64,000 bases of DNA, from the NCBI RefSeq assembly GCF_029889905.1, contig NZ_JARANZ010000007.1:124001-188000 (forward strand), given 5' to 3'. The stretch is from Chromohalobacter sp. 11-W. Lineage in GTDB: Bacteria > Pseudomonadota > Gammaproteobacteria > Pseudomonadales > Halomonadaceae. How positions within the stretch are numbered: position 1 is the first letter of the stretch; each line of letters begins with the position of its first letter. Below the pieces are notes generated by a model, which worked only from the letters and a program-made list of their open reading frames with translations, did no database searches and was not told the origin of the DNA. The translations under genes and the position numbers were made by a program. This document shows positions 49,529 through 60,300 of the stretch, in pieces.

Positions 49529-51044
49529 CGTGTCCTCGTTCGTCGCTCTGGGGCGAATGGCGGGGGGCCGGTGGCGGCGTAGCGATGCCGTATTCCTCCC
49601 AGCGCGCGTCGACACGCCGCTTGACGGCATCGTCCATGACGATGGGGGTACCCCACTCGCGGTCGGTTTCGCCCGCCCATTTGGTGGTGGCATCGAACCC
49701 CATCTTCGAGCCCAAGCCCGCCACCGGCGAGGCGAAATCGAGATAGTCGATCGGCGTGTTCTCGACCATCACCGTATCGCGCGCCGGGTCCATGCGTGTA
49801 GTGATCGCCCAGATCACGTCTTCCCAGTTGCGCGCGTCGACATCGTTATCGAGCACGATCACGAACTTGGTGTACATGAACTGGCGCAAGAAGCTCCAGA
49901 CGCCCATCATCACGCGCTTGGCGTGGCCCGGGTACTGCTTTTTCATGGTCACCACCGCCATGCGGTAGGAACAGCCCTCTGGCGGCAGGTAGAAATCGAC
50001 GATCTCGGGAAACTGCTTGCGCAGGATCGGCACGAACACTTCGTTGAGTGCCAGGCCCAGGATGGCAGGTTCATCCGGTGGCCGCCCCGTATAGGTGGAA
50101 TGATAGATCGGATCGCGGCGATGGGTGATGCGTTCCACGGTGAAGACCGGGAAGGTTTCGACCTCGTTGTAGTAGCCGGTGTGGTCGCCATAAGGACCTT
50201 CCGGCGCCGTATCGTCGGGGTAGAGGTAACCCTCGAGAACGATTTCGCTGGAGGCCGGCACTTCGAGATCGGCATGCCCGCACTTGACCAGCTCGGTGCG
50301 CGAGCCGCGCAGCAAGCCGGCGAAGGCGTATTCGGAGAGGCTATCCGGCACCGGCGTCACCGCACCGAGAATGGTCGCCGGATCGGCGCCCAGCGCCACC
50401 GCCACCGGGAACGGCTCGCCCGGGTGGGCTTGCTGCCATTCCTGAAAATCCAGCGCCCCGCCGCGATGCGAGAGCCAGCGCATGATCAGGCGGTTCTTGC
50501 CCAGTTTTTGCTGGCGATAGATGCCCAGATTCTGGCGCTCCTTGTGCGGGCCCTTGGTCACCACCAGCGACCAGGTCACCAGCGGCGCCACATCGCCCGG
50601 CCAGCAATGCTGGATCGGCAACTGGTCGAGATCGACCTCGTCGCCTTCGCGGATCACTTCCTGGCATGGCGCCTTGCGCAGCGTCTTGGGCCCCATGCTC
50701 ATCACCTGCTTGAAGATCGGCAGCTTTTCCCAGGCATCGCGGAAGCCCTTGGGCGGCTCCGGCTCTTTGAGAAACGCCAGCAGTTCGCCGACCTCGCGCA
50801 GCGCGGCTATCGAGTCCTGGCCCATGCCCAGCGCGACACGCTCCGGCGTCCCGAACAGATTGCCCAGCAACGGCATGGCGTGGCCCTTGACGTTCTCGAA
50901 CAACAGCGCCGGCCCACCCGCACGCAGCGTGCGATCGCAGATCTCGGTGATCTCCAGATAGGGATCGACCTCCGCCGTGATTCGCTGGAGCTCACCACGT
51001 TCCTCCAGCGCCGCGATGAAATCGCGCAAGTCCCGATACTTCAT
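49518..51044 (-). CDS. ubiD: 4-hydroxy-3-polyprenylbenzoate decarboxylase
   Basis: Prenylated-FMN-dependent decarboxylase of ubiquinone synthesis. The 508-aa protein starts [22 protein letters not shown], the normal UbiD N-terminus, with prFMN/metal-binding residues around the GQKLG-like core ([20 protein letters not shown]), the [13 protein letters not shown] loop with catalytic Glu, and a Pro-rich C-terminus. Longer upstream frame is not conserved. It pairs with the flavin reductase downstream; UbiX is not in the window. Length matches E. coli UbiD (497). Confidence 0.95.
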   Translation of the reverse strand: MKYRDLRDFIAALEERGELQRITAEVDPYLEITEICDRTLRAGGPALLFENVKGHAMPLLGNLFGTPERVALGMGQDSIAALREVGELLAFLKEPEPPKGFRDAWEKLPIFKQVMSMGPKTLRKAPCQEVIREGDEVDLDQLPIQHCWPGDVAPLVTWSLVVTKGPHKERQNLGIYRQQKLGKNRLIMRWLSHRGGALDFQEWQQAHPGEPFPVAVALGADPATILGAVTPVPDSLSEYAFAGLLRGSRTELVKCGHADLEVPASSEIVLEGYLYPDDTAPEGPYGDHTGYYNEVETFPVFTVERITHRRDPIYHSTYTGRPPDEPAILGLALNEVFVPILRKQFPEIVDFYLPPEGCSYRMAVVTMKKQYPGHAKRVMMGVWSFLRQFMYTKFVIVLDNDVDARNWEDVIWAITTRMDPARDTVMVENTPIDYLDFASPVAGLGSKMGFDATTKWAGETDREWGTPIVMDDAVKRRVDARWEEYGIATPPPAPRHSPQSDERGHDDA

Positions 51045-51212
51045 GTGGTTTTCCGTGCCAGAACGCGAAAAGGGCAGCATAACATGCTGCCCTTTCATTG
51101 ACCGCCCATCGGCCTTCAGCCCGGCGATATCTTGCACGCCTCAGCCGAGGCAGGCCTTCCGGAGGCGCCATGAACCCATCCCTGGGCGCCACTCGCCTCA
51201 GCAGATTATCAA

Positions 51213-51350
51213 GCGTTGAGAGCTGGCCGCAGCGAGCGAAGACAAAACAAGGCGAACTCCGGCGAGCCAGCGGAGTGTACTTTAGTACATGAGCATGGCG
51301 AACCGGAGTTCAACGCCGTGTTGCCGAGCGCAGCAGGCCAGAATCAACGC
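51213..51350. repeat. 138-bp imperfect palindrome across the rho stop codon
   Basis: Outer arms GCGTTGA (51213-51219) and TCAACGC (51344-51350) match perfectly, then CTGGCC (51223-51228) with GGCCAG (51336-51341), AACTCCGG with CCGGAGTT (51255-51262 with 51303-51310) and a centre GTAC-TTTA-GTAC (51277-51288), symmetric about 51282. The right outer arm is the last rho codons and stop. No T-run follows. Confidence 0.8.
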
Positions 51351-52603
51351 CTTTTCATGGCCTCGAAGAATTCCAGATTAGTCTTGGTATCCTTCAGACG
51401 ATCGATCAGAAACTCCGTCGCCGCCACGTCGTCCATCGGATTGAGCAGCTTGCGCAGAATCCACATGCGCTGCATTTCTTCCTCGGAGGCGATGAGGTCC
51501 TCGCGGCGCGTACCGCTGCGGCGGATATTGAGTGCCGGATAGACCCGTTTCTCGGCCAGTTTGCGGTCGAGATGCGCCTCCATGTTGCCGGTACCCTTGA
51601 ACTCTTCGAAGATGACTTCGTCCATCTTGGAGCCGGTATCCACCAGGGCGGTGGCAATGATCGTGAGACTGCCACCTTCCTCGATGTTGCGCGCCGCGCC
51701 GAAGAAACGCTTGGGCTTTTCCAACGCGTGGGCATCGACACCGCCGGTCAAGACCTTGCCCGAGGACGGCACCACGGTATTGTAGGCACGCGCCAAGCGG
51801 GTGATGGAGTCGAGCAGGATGACCACATCCTTCTTGTGCTCGACCAGACGCTTGGCCTTCTCGATGACCATCTCGGCGACCTGAACGTGCCGCGCGGGCG
51901 GCTCGTCGAAGGTCGAGGCCACCACCTCGCCACGCACGGTGCGCGACATCTCGGTGACCTCTTCGGGACGTTCATCGATCAACAGCACGATCAGATGACA
52001 CTCGGGATTGTTGCGCGTGATCGACGTCGCGATGTTCTGCAGCATCAGCGTCTTGCCCGCCTTGGGCGGCGACACGAGCAGACCACGCTGGCCTTTGCCG
52101 ATGGGCGACGTAAGATCGATGACCCGCGAGGTCAGATCCTCCGTCGAGCCATTGCCGATCTCCATCACCATGCGTTCCTGCGGGAACAGCGGCGTCAGGT
52201 TCTCGAACAGGATCTTGTGCTTGGCGTTTTCGGGCCGGTCAAAGTTGATCTGGCTGACCTTGAGAAGCGCAAAATAACGCTCCCCTTCCTTCGGCGGCCG
52301 AATCTTGCCGGCGATACTATCGCCCTTGCGCAGGTTGAAGCGACGGATCTGCGACGGCGAGACATAGATGTCATCGGGGCCGGCCAGATAGGAGCTGTCG
52401 GCGCTGCGAAGAAAGCCGAAGCCATCCTGCAGGATTTCCAGCACACCATCGCCATAAATGTCTTCACCACTTTTCGCATGCTTCTTGAGAATGGCGAAGA
52501 TGATGTCTTGTTTACGCGAACGTGCCAGATTGTCGATGCCCATTTCCCGGGCAATATCCAGCAGTTCGGGAACGGTTTTTTGCTTGAGTTCGGTAAGATT
52601 CAT
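51344..52603 (-). CDS. rho: Transcription termination factor Rho
   Basis: Hexameric RNA-dependent ATPase that ends transcripts without a hairpin. The 419-aa protein equals E. coli Rho in length. Visible: N-terminal [20 protein letters not shown], cold-shock-like RNA-binding domain ([29 protein letters not shown] would be the QFG-type region), Walker A PPKAGKT near 180, Walker [14 protein letters not shown] and the R-loop/Q-loop. ATG 52603 is the standard start; an upstream frame extension is not conserved. It follows the thioredoxin gene by 430 bp, a long leader typical of the autoregulated rho gene. A palindrome covers its stop codon. Confidence 0.97.
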   Translation of the reverse strand: MNLTELKQKTVPELLDIAREMGIDNLARSRKQDIIFAILKKHAKSGEDIYGDGVLEILQDGFGFLRSADSSYLAGPDDIYVSPSQIRRFNLRKGDSIAGKIRPPKEGERYFALLKVSQINFDRPENAKHKILFENLTPLFPQERMVMEIGNGSTEDLTSRVIDLTSPIGKGQRGLLVSPPKAGKTLMLQNIATSITRNNPECHLIVLLIDERPEEVTEMSRTVRGEVVASTFDEPPARHVQVAEMVIEKAKRLVEHKKDVVILLDSITRLARAYNTVVPSSGKVLTGGVDAHALEKPKRFFGAARNIEEGGSLTIIATALVDTGSKMDEVIFEEFKGTGNMEAHLDRKLAEKRVYPALNIRRSGTRREDLIASEEEMQRMWILRKLLNPMDDVAATEFLIDRLKDTKTNLEFFEAMKRR

Positions 52604-53034
52604 CGGTTTCGTCAGAGATTGCTCGTGTCGGCGAGGCAATGGGATTGCCGGACAAAAGACAGGAGGCGGTTGTGCGCCGCGCGGTGCGTTCAGAGGGCCC
52701 CAGGAAATCCGTTCCACTCGTCACATTCATGCCTCAAGGCATCGCCGCGCGAGGGATTGGCGAAAAACGGTATTGAGAGATTCGGTTCGCGTCGCCTGGC
52801 GCCATGCCCAGCTCCTGATCGGGAGGCTTGGCGAGACAAGAATACTTGGGGCGATCTGACGACTTGGAGGACCGCGACGGCAATGCCGCGTAAACGGTCG
52901 GGAAGCATTCGGAACAGGCGAACGTCTCGATGGTAGTCAAGGCGCTAGCCAAACGCAAGCCCACTTTGCTCATGCGTGATCCCGGGGCGCAACGCCGGGG
53001 CTTATCGGGGATGAACTCTCTCCATGGCGCGAGC
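52604..53034 (-). other. rho leader region, no gene found
   Basis: 431 bp between the thioredoxin stop and rho. Open frames here have no family similarity. It is C-rich on the minus strand, as expected of a Rho-binding leader, because rho autoregulates by terminating in its own leader in E. coli. I can point to no definite promoter; a TTGACT lies near 52937-52942 on the minus strand without a matching -10. Confidence 0.5.
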
Positions 53035-53367
53035 TCAATTCACGAGTTGGTGGTCGAGCCATGTCTCGAGTTGCGCAGCGGACAACGCTCCCACGCGCGT
53101 AGTATCCAGCCCCGCGTCGGTAAACAGCGCCAAGGTCGGCATGCCGCGCACACCGTACTTGTGCGCCATGGCCGTATTGAGATCGACATCGCACAGCGCG
53201 ACCTGCAACGTCGTCTGGCGCGCGCTGGCCAAGGCGGATAGCCGCGGGCGCAATTCGACGCAGGGGCTGCACCAGGACGCCACAAAGGCCACCAGGGTGG
53301 GCGTGGCTGCTTCCAGCACGCGGGCCTCGAAGGTGTCGTCCGTCACCTCGAAAAGCTGTTCGGACAT
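53035..53367 (-). CDS. trxA: Thioredoxin-like protein with WCSPC active site
   Basis: Predicted cytoplasmic thioredoxin upstream of rho, the usual trxA-rho order. The 110-aa protein has the Trx fold: VAFVASWCSPCVELRPRL (active-site Cys 33 and 36), cis-Pro in GMPTLALF and a DVDLNTAMAHKYGVRG segment. The usual CGPC is CSPC here, and Lys/Ile positions after the site (E. coli CKMIAP) are VELRPR, so the protein diverges from canonical TrxA. Start ATG 53367 is chosen by homology; six more residues are possible. It may not be the main thioredoxin of the cell. Confidence 0.82.
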   Translation of the reverse strand: MSEQLFEVTDDTFEARVLEAATPTLVAFVASWCSPCVELRPRLSALASARQTTLQVALCDVDLNTAMAHKYGVRGMPTLALFTDAGLDTTRVGALSAAQLETWLDHQLVN

Positions 53368-53486
53368 ACGCCGTCTCCTGAACATTCGGCCAATTCATCA
53401 TTCCCCATTGGACGCCGCATGGCGACAATTGACAAGCCTCGGGCGCCCCCGCAACCTTGCCCTACTTCTGTGAAAAGGATCCTCGC

Positions 53487-54983
53487 ATGAGCAGCCGCCA
53501 CCCGGCGCCACGGCGTCTTGCCGCCATCGACCTGGGCTCGAACAGCTTCCACCTGCTGGTCGCCAATCATTACGCCGGTCAGCTTCAGGTCGTCGCCAAG
53601 CTCGGCGAGAAGGTACAACTGGCGGCCGGGCTCGACGCCGAAGAGTGCCTCGATGATGCCGCTTTAGAGCGCGCTCTTGCCTGCCTGGAGCGCTTCGCCC
53701 CCTACTTGAGCGGCCTCGACGCTGGCGACGTGCGCATCGTGGGCACCAACGCCTTGCGCGCGGCACACAACCGCCAGACGCTGATCGATCGAGCCGAGGC
53801 GCTGATCGGCCATCCCATCGAGATCATCGCCGGCCGCGAGGAAGCCCGTCTGATCTATCTGGGCGCCGCGCATGCGCTGGCCGAGGTGCACGGACGCCGC
53901 CTCATCGTCGACATCGGCGGCGGCTCCACCGAGCTCATCATCGGCGAGCGCTTCGAACCCCTGGCGTTGGAAAGCTTGCACATGGGCTGCGTGGCCTATA
54001 CGCAGCGCTTCTTCACCGACGGCGCGATCACCGAGCGGCGCTTTCGCGATGCCGAACTCGCCGCGCTTTCGGAGCTCGCCAACATTCGGCGCCCCTATCA
54101 AGAGCTCGGCTGGCAGGACCCGGTAGGCTCCAGTGGCACCATCAAGGCCATCGCCGCCGTGCAGGCCGCAAGCGGCGACGCGCCGGAGGGCATGATCACG
54201 CGCCAGGGGCTCAAGAACCTGCGCAGTCGTCTGCTGAAGTGCAAGAAACTCGACAAGGTCACCATGGAAGGGCTCAAGAGCGACCGGGCTCGGGTATTTC
54301 CGGCCGGCGTGGCCATTCTGTGCGCCATCTTCGAGGCCTTCGAACTCGAACGCATGCGCTATTCGGATGGCGCCCTGCGCGAAGGCGTGCTCTACGACCT
54401 TCTCGGCCGCAATACCGCCGAGGATTCCCGCGCCTCGGCGCTAATCACGCTGCGCCGGCGTTTCGACGTCGACACGCGTCAGGCAAACAATGTACGCGCC
54501 ACTGCCGTGCAACTCTGCGAGCACGTCGCCGACGCCTGGCCGTTGAGTCAGGAGCAGCGCCAGTTCCTGGCCTGGGCCGCCGAGTTGCACGAAATCGGCC
54601 TGGCGGTCTCGCACAGCCAGTTTCATCGTCACGGCGCCTATCTGCTGGAAAACTCTGACCTGGCCGGGTTTTCGCGCCCCGAGCAACAAGCCCTGGCCTT
54701 TCTGGTGCGTGCCCATCGACGCAAGTTCCCCGGCAAGGAGCTCGATGCCCTTCCCTCGGCCTCGCGATCGATTTATGCACGACTGGCGCGGCTATTGCGC
54801 CTGGCGGTGGCGCTCAATCATTCGCGCCCCGAGCAGCCCGCCCTCGACGTCCGCCTCGAGGCCGATGGCGACACCCTGCGACTGGCACTCGGCCAGGCCG
54901 AACAGCCGCTGCTGATGGCCGACCTCGAGCAAGAAGCGCGGTACCAACGTAGCGCCGGCTTCTCGCTGGTTATCGACACCTAA
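53487..54983 (+). CDS. ppx: Exopolyphosphatase
   Basis: Processively removes terminal phosphate from polyphosphate, and may act on pppGpp. The 498-aa protein has the ASKHA/actin-like fold: AAIDLGSNSFHLLVA at the start, the catalytic Glu region, phosphate-2 VDIGGGSTELIIGE and a C-terminal HD-like domain (ELHEIGLAVSHSQFHRHGAYLLENSDLAGFS). ATG 53487 with AAGGA upstream. It diverges from the thioredoxin gene and converges on tilS with a 4-bp overlap. Its partner ppk is 9.4 kb away. Confidence 0.95.
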   Translation: MSSRHPAPRRLAAIDLGSNSFHLLVANHYAGQLQVVAKLGEKVQLAAGLDAEECLDDAALERALACLERFAPYLSGLDAGDVRIVGTNALRAAHNRQTLIDRAEALIGHPIEIIAGREEARLIYLGAAHALAEVHGRRLIVDIGGGSTELIIGERFEPLALESLHMGCVAYTQRFFTDGAITERRFRDAELAALSELANIRRPYQELGWQDPVGSSGTIKAIAAVQAASGDAPEGMITRQGLKNLRSRLLKCKKLDKVTMEGLKSDRARVFPAGVAILCAIFEAFELERMRYSDGALREGVLYDLLGRNTAEDSRASALITLRRRFDVDTRQANNVRATAVQLCEHVADAWPLSQEQRQFLAWAAELHEIGLAVSHSQFHRHGAYLLENSDLAGFSRPEQQALAFLVRAHRRKFPGKELDALPSASRSIYARLARLLRLAVALNHSRPEQPALDVRLEADGDTLRLALGQAEQPLLMADLEQEARYQRSAGFSLVIDT

Positions 54984-56281
54984 CCGAGCCGGTGGTCGTG
55001 AGGCATCGGCGCCAGCCGCCAGCCTTCGGCAGCGGCCACGCCCAGCACCCCGACCAGGGTATCGCCTTCCCAGGCCAGCCACAGGCGTTCGCGTTGCCAG
55101 GGGGGCACCCCGGCTTCCTGCAGGAGCCGTTTGACGTCGCGCCGGCCGCGTCCCGCCACGCGCAGCGTCTCACCGCCCCGACGCCTGCCCAGCGTGAGAC
55201 GGATATCACGCGGCGGCTCGGGTATCAGCTGCCAGTCCAGGGGGCCCGACGGCGTTTCCAGTGGGGTGACGCCATCCCACGCGGCTTGCCAGCCAACATC
55301 GACAGGCTCGAGCGGCGCCAGCAGATAGAGATGCCCTCGCCAGCGCCTGGCCTGGGCACCCGGCCAATCCAGGCGTACCTGGGCATCGTCGCGGGCCTGC
55401 AATTGATCGAGCAAGGTTTCGAGGCGCGCGCGCGGCGGCGTGGGTAGGCAGAGCTGCCGACAGGCATGCCGTACGAGAAGCCGCTGACGTGGACGAGACA
55501 GCGCCAGGAGATCCGCCACCGGCAAGCAGGCCGCTTCGCCACCCAGTGCCTGCAAGGTTTCTGCAGCCAGCTCTTCCAGAAGCGCATCGCTCTCGCCCAG
55601 TTGCTCGACGGTACGCGCGAACGATGTCGCTGCACCCGGCCAGCGTGCCGCCAGCGCCGGCATGACCGTATGACGCAGATAGTTACGGTCGAAGCGTTCG
55701 TCGGCGTTGCTCGGATCATCGACCCAACGCAGGCCACGTGCCGCGGCCTCGCGCTCCAGCGCTGCCCGCGTCACGGACAGCCACGGCCGGACCATGCAAC
55801 GCCCCTGCCACTCGCGTCTCTCAGGCATGCCGGCCATGCCGCGCAAGCCACTTCCGCGCAAGCCCGCCAGCAACAGGCCTTCGGCCTGATCATCGGCATG
55901 CTGCGCCAGCAGCAGTGTGTCTCCCGGTGCAACGCGGCGCGCATACGCCGCGAGCCGCGCCTCACGGGCATGTGCCTCGAGGCCGCGCTCACCACATACC
56001 ACCGTGACACGCTCGACGAAGAGCGGCACGCCAAGGCGTGAACAAAGCACTCGACAATGCCGCTCGAAATCCTCGGCTGCGGGCTGCAGGTCATGATTGA
56101 CGTGCAACGCATAGAGCGCCCGTGGATGACGGCGACACGCCTCTACCGCCAGCGTCAGCATCAAGGAGGAATCCAGGCCACCCGACAGCGCCACCCAAAC
56201 GCAACGCCCCGGCGAGGTCATCGCCAGGGCGTCGTCGACAAGGGCTTCGGGGATCGGCCGTGCGTTATTGGGGCGCGCCAT
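54980..56281 (-). CDS. tilS: tRNA(Ile)-lysidine synthase
   Basis: Modifies the CAU anticodon of a tRNA-Ile with lysine so that it reads AUA. The 433-aa protein shows the N-type ATP pyrophosphatase PP-loop SGGLDSS (33-39), the [10 protein letters not shown] motif, [11 protein letters not shown] and the C-terminal substrate-binding domains with [21 protein letters not shown]. Its start overlaps the accA end by 17 bp. accA-tilS adjacency is the usual gammaproteobacterial order. Confidence 0.95.
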   Translation of the reverse strand: MARPNNARPIPEALVDDALAMTSPGRCVWVALSGGLDSSLMLTLAVEACRRHPRALYALHVNHDLQPAAEDFERHCRVLCSRLGVPLFVERVTVVCGERGLEAHAREARLAAYARRVAPGDTLLLAQHADDQAEGLLLAGLRGSGLRGMAGMPERREWQGRCMVRPWLSVTRAALEREAAARGLRWVDDPSNADERFDRNYLRHTVMPALAARWPGAATSFARTVEQLGESDALLEELAAETLQALGGEAACLPVADLLALSRPRQRLLVRHACRQLCLPTPPRARLETLLDQLQARDDAQVRLDWPGAQARRWRGHLYLLAPLEPVDVGWQAAWDGVTPLETPSGPLDWQLIPEPPRDIRLTLGRRRGGETLRVAGRGRRDVKRLLQEAGVPPWQRERLWLAWEGDTLVGVLGVAAAEGWRLAPMPHDHRLG

Positions 56282-57218
56282 AACTCATCAGACGCTCATA
56301 GCGACGCGACAGAAGGTCATCCGTCTCCATGGCTTCCATTCGCTCGAGGCTCGCGCCGAGGGCGTCCTTGATGCTATCGGCCATCTTCTGCGGGTTGCGG
56401 TGCGCGCCCCCCAGCGGCTCCTTGATCAGGGTATCGACGAAGCCCAGCTCCTTGAGGCGCTCGGCGGTAATACCCATCGCGTGCGCCGCCTCGGAGGCCT
56501 TTTCGGCGCTCTTCCACAGGATCGAGGCGCAGCCTTCCGGGGAAATGACCGCATAGGTCGAATACTGCAGCATCTGCAGCTCATCGCAGACACCGATCGC
56601 CAGTGCCCCGCCGGAGCCACCCTCGCCCACGACGGTGGAGATGATCGGCGTCTTGAGGCGCGACATGACCGCCAGATTGTAGGCGATGGCCTCGCTCTGG
56701 CCGCGCTCCTCGGCGTCGATCCCGGGATAGGCGCCGGGGGTATCGATGAAGGTCAATACCGGCATCTTGAAGCGCTCGGCCATTTCCATCAGCCGGCACG
56801 CCTTGCGATAACCTTCCGGGCGCGGCATACCGAAGTTGCGCCGCACCTTCTCCTTGACGTCACGCCCCTTCTGATGACCGATGACCATCACCGGTTTGTC
56901 GTCGAGGCGCGCCACGCCACCCACGATGGCGGCGTCATCGGCGAAGTGACGATCGCCATGCAGCTCGTCAAAATCCTCGAACAGGCTGTCGAGGTAATCC
57001 AGCGTGTAAGGACGCTGAGGATGACGCGAGAGCTGCGATACCTGCCAGGCGCTAAGATCGCGAAAAATCGATTCGGTGAGCTTGCGATTCTTGTCTTCAA
57101 GCTTGCCGATTTCGTCGCTCAAGCTGATACGGCTGTCGTTACCGACCAGGCGTAGCTCATCGATCTTGGCTTCCAGCTCGGCGATCGGCTGTTCAAAGTC
57201 CAGGTAGTTGGGATTCAT
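56265..57218 (-). CDS. accA: Acetyl-CoA carboxylase carboxyltransferase subunit alpha
   Basis: Half of the carboxyltransferase that forms malonyl-CoA for fatty-acid synthesis. The 317-aa protein begins [20 protein letters not shown] and shows [47 protein letters not shown] and [11 protein letters not shown], the oxyanion-hole carboxyltransferase motifs. ATG 57218 is chosen by homology; the longer frame upstream is not conserved. It lies 172 bp after dnaE. Length equals E. coli AccA (319). Confidence 0.97.
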   Translation of the reverse strand: MNPNYLDFEQPIAELEAKIDELRLVGNDSRISLSDEIGKLEDKNRKLTESIFRDLSAWQVSQLSRHPQRPYTLDYLDSLFEDFDELHGDRHFADDAAIVGGVARLDDKPVMVIGHQKGRDVKEKVRRNFGMPRPEGYRKACRLMEMAERFKMPVLTFIDTPGAYPGIDAEERGQSEAIAYNLAVMSRLKTPIISTVVGEGGSGGALAIGVCDELQMLQYSTYAVISPEGCASILWKSAEKASEAAHAMGITAERLKELGFVDTLIKEPLGGAHRNPQKMADSIKDALGASLERMEAMETDDLLSRRYERLMSYGAPQ

Positions 57219-57390
57219 AGAACGTCTACTTTGTGGTCTTGGGCAGCCCGGGGCCGCACGTCCGATGTCGCACGAGGCGACGCTGTGACGGACAGGGCAT
57301 GGCGCCAACCGGCCGTAAACCGGCATTATCGCACCCTGAACGCATCACGCAAGACACCGCGCGCCAGCAACATCGCCAGCGATGGCGGAA

Positions 57391-60300
57391 TCACCCACGA
57401 TAACGCAACGTGACCGCCTCCTGCCCCTCTACTTCACGCAGGGCGATGAGCAGGTCGTCGCTGGGCGACACCCGCCAGGGTTCACCCAGTTCCAGCACGC
57501 CGCTGGCCTGGGGATTGCGATAACGTACGCGCACCGGCAAACCCTGGGGATCGCGCCAACGCGTCAGGCTATCTTGCAAATTGCGCGCGAAACGTCCGTT
57601 GAGACGCGCGCCGTCCACCGCAAGCTCGACGGCCTCGCCATAGCGCGTGCGCGCATCGACCATCGGCGTCACTTCCTTGCCACGCAGGCGCAGGCCGCCC
57701 GAATAATCGTCGGTGCTCACTTCGCCTTCGATGATCAGGACGTCATCGGCGCCGAGCTTGCCACGCATCTGCTCGTACATCTCGCCGAACAGCGACGCCT
57801 CGATACGCCCGGTACGGTCGTCCAGGGTAATGAAGGCCATAGTGTCGCCGCGCTTGGATTTCATGGTGCGCATGGCCACCACCAGCCCCGCGACACGCTG
57901 CGATTCGCCGCGCTGGGGTTTCAGATCGACGATGCGCGTCGACACGAAGCGCTTGAGCTCGCTTTCGTACTCGTCGATGGGATGGCCGGTCAGGTAGAGG
58001 CCCAAGGTATCTTTCTCGCCGGCCAGACGCTCTTTGTCGGTCCACTCGCGGGCATGGTGATAATCGGCATAGACATCGCCGCTTTCCGGTTCGACGAAGG
58101 CATCGCCGAACATGTCGATCATCCCCGCGCTGGCATTGGCATTGCTCTGCGACGCCGCCTTGAGCGCGGCATCCAGCGACGCCATCAACACCGCGCGGGT
58201 CGGCCCCAGGTTGTCCAGCGCGCCGGAGCGGATCAACGCCTCCAGCGTGCGTTTGTTGAGCCGCTTGGCGTCGACACGGCGACAAAAATCGAACAGGTCG
58301 TCGAAGGCGCCGTCGGCCTCGCGCGCCTCGACGATCGCACCGATGGGCCCTTCACCGACACCGCGAATCGCGCCCAGGCCATAGACGACGCGATTTTGCT
58401 CGTCGACGGTGAACTTGTAGCTGCCGATGTTGACGTCCGGCGGCGTGACCGTCAGCCCCTGCTTGCGGCATTCCTCGATCAGCGGCACGACCTTGTCGAG
58501 GTTGTCCATCTCGGTGGACAGCACAGCCGCCATGAAGGGCGCGGGATAATGCGCCTTGAGCCACGCCGTCTGATACGAAACCAGTCCGTAGGCGGCCGAG
58601 TGTGACTTGTTGAACCCGTAACCGGCGAATTTTTCCACCAGATCGAAGAGGTTGCCGGCCAGATCCTTGTCGATACCGTTGGCGGCACACCCTTCCATGA
58701 ATCCGGCGCGCTGCTTGGCCATTTCCTCGGGCTTCTTCTTGCCCATGGCACGCCGCAGCATATCCGCCTGACCCAGGCTGTACCCCGCGATCACCTGAGC
58801 GATCTGCATCACCTGCTCCTGATAGAGGATGATGCCATAGGTGGGGCCGAGCACCGGCTTGAGCAGCTCGTGCTGATAATCCGGGTGTGGATAGGCAACC
58901 TCGGCACGGCCGTGCTTGCGGTTGATGAAGTCATCGACCATGCCGGATTGCAGCGGCCCCGGGCGGAACAGTGCCACCAGGGCGATCATGTCCTCCAGCG
59001 AGTCCGGCTGCAGGCGCTTGATCAGCTCCTTCATGCCGCGCGATTCGAGCTGGAAGACCGCCGTGGTTTCGGCCTTCTTGAGCATGTCGAAGGTGGGCAC
59101 GTCATCGAGCGGGATCGAGGCGATATCCAATGGCCCCTGGCCTTCGCGGGCGCGCACCGTATCGACCATCTCCAACGCCCAGTCGATGATGGTCAGCGTG
59201 CGCAGCCCCAGGAAGTCGAACTTGACCAGCCCGGCTTCCTCGATGTCGTTCTTGTCGTACTGCACCACCAGCCCGCTACCGTCTTCTTCACACAGCAGTG
59301 GCGAGAAATCGGTCAGTTTGGTGGGCGCAATCACCACCCCGCCGGCGTGCTTGCCGGTGCCGCGTGTGATGCCCTCGAGCTTGAGCGCCATATCCCAGAT
59401 TTCCTGGGATTCCTCGTCGTTGTCCAGGTATTCCTTGAGCGCCGGCTCCTGCTCGATGGCTTTGGCCAGGGTCATGCCAACTTCGAAGGGGATCAGCTTG
59501 GACAGTTTGTCGCCCATCGAATACGGCTTGCCCTGGGCGCGGGCCACGTCGCGGACCACGGCCTTGGCGGCCATGGTGCCGAAGGTCACGATCTGCGAGA
59601 CGGCGTCCCGCCCATAACGGCTGGCCACGTACTCGATGACCCGATCGCGCTTCTCCATGCAGAAGTCGACGTCGAAGTCGGGCATCGACACGCGCTCCGG
59701 GTTGAGGAAGCGCTCGAAAAGCAGATCATACTCGAGCGGGTCCAGGTCGGTGATCTTGAGCGCGTAGGCGACCAGCGAACCGGCCCCGGAACCACGCCCC
59801 GGCCCTACCGGAATGTCGTTGTCCTTGGCCCACTGGATAAAGTCCATGACGATCAGGAAGTACCCAGGGAAGCCCATCTCGAGGATGATATTGAGCTCGA
59901 AGTCGAGCCGCTCGCGATAGGCCCCCTCGTGCTCACTGAGATCGCGCCCGGGATAGATCGGCATCTCGCCGGTAAAGAGCTTTTCGAGCCGCTCGGTGAG
60001 ACCATCGTGGGAGATCTTGCGGAAGAAGCTCTCCATGCTCATGCCGTCCGGCACCGGGTACTCGGGCAGGAAGATTTCTCCCAGCGGTACGTCGACGTTG
60101 CAGCGCGCGGCGATCATCACGCTATTTTCCAGCGCCTCGGGCAGGTCCGAGAAAAGCTCGGCCATTTCCTGCGGGCTCTTCAGGTACTGCTCTTCGCTGT
60201 AGCGGCGTTCGCGACGCGGGTCATCCAGCGCCTTGCCCTCGCCGATCGCCACTCGCGTTTCGTGGGCCCAGAACCCCTCGCGGGTCAGGAAACGGACGTC

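Noticed and set aside
51216-51542. 108-codon plus-strand frame through the rho-end palindrome
   Set aside because: It starts inside the palindrome and runs antisense into rho; no domain.
52980-53001. GC-rich inverted repeat after the thioredoxin gene as terminator
   Set aside because: Only about five consistent pairs and no T-run; not convincing.
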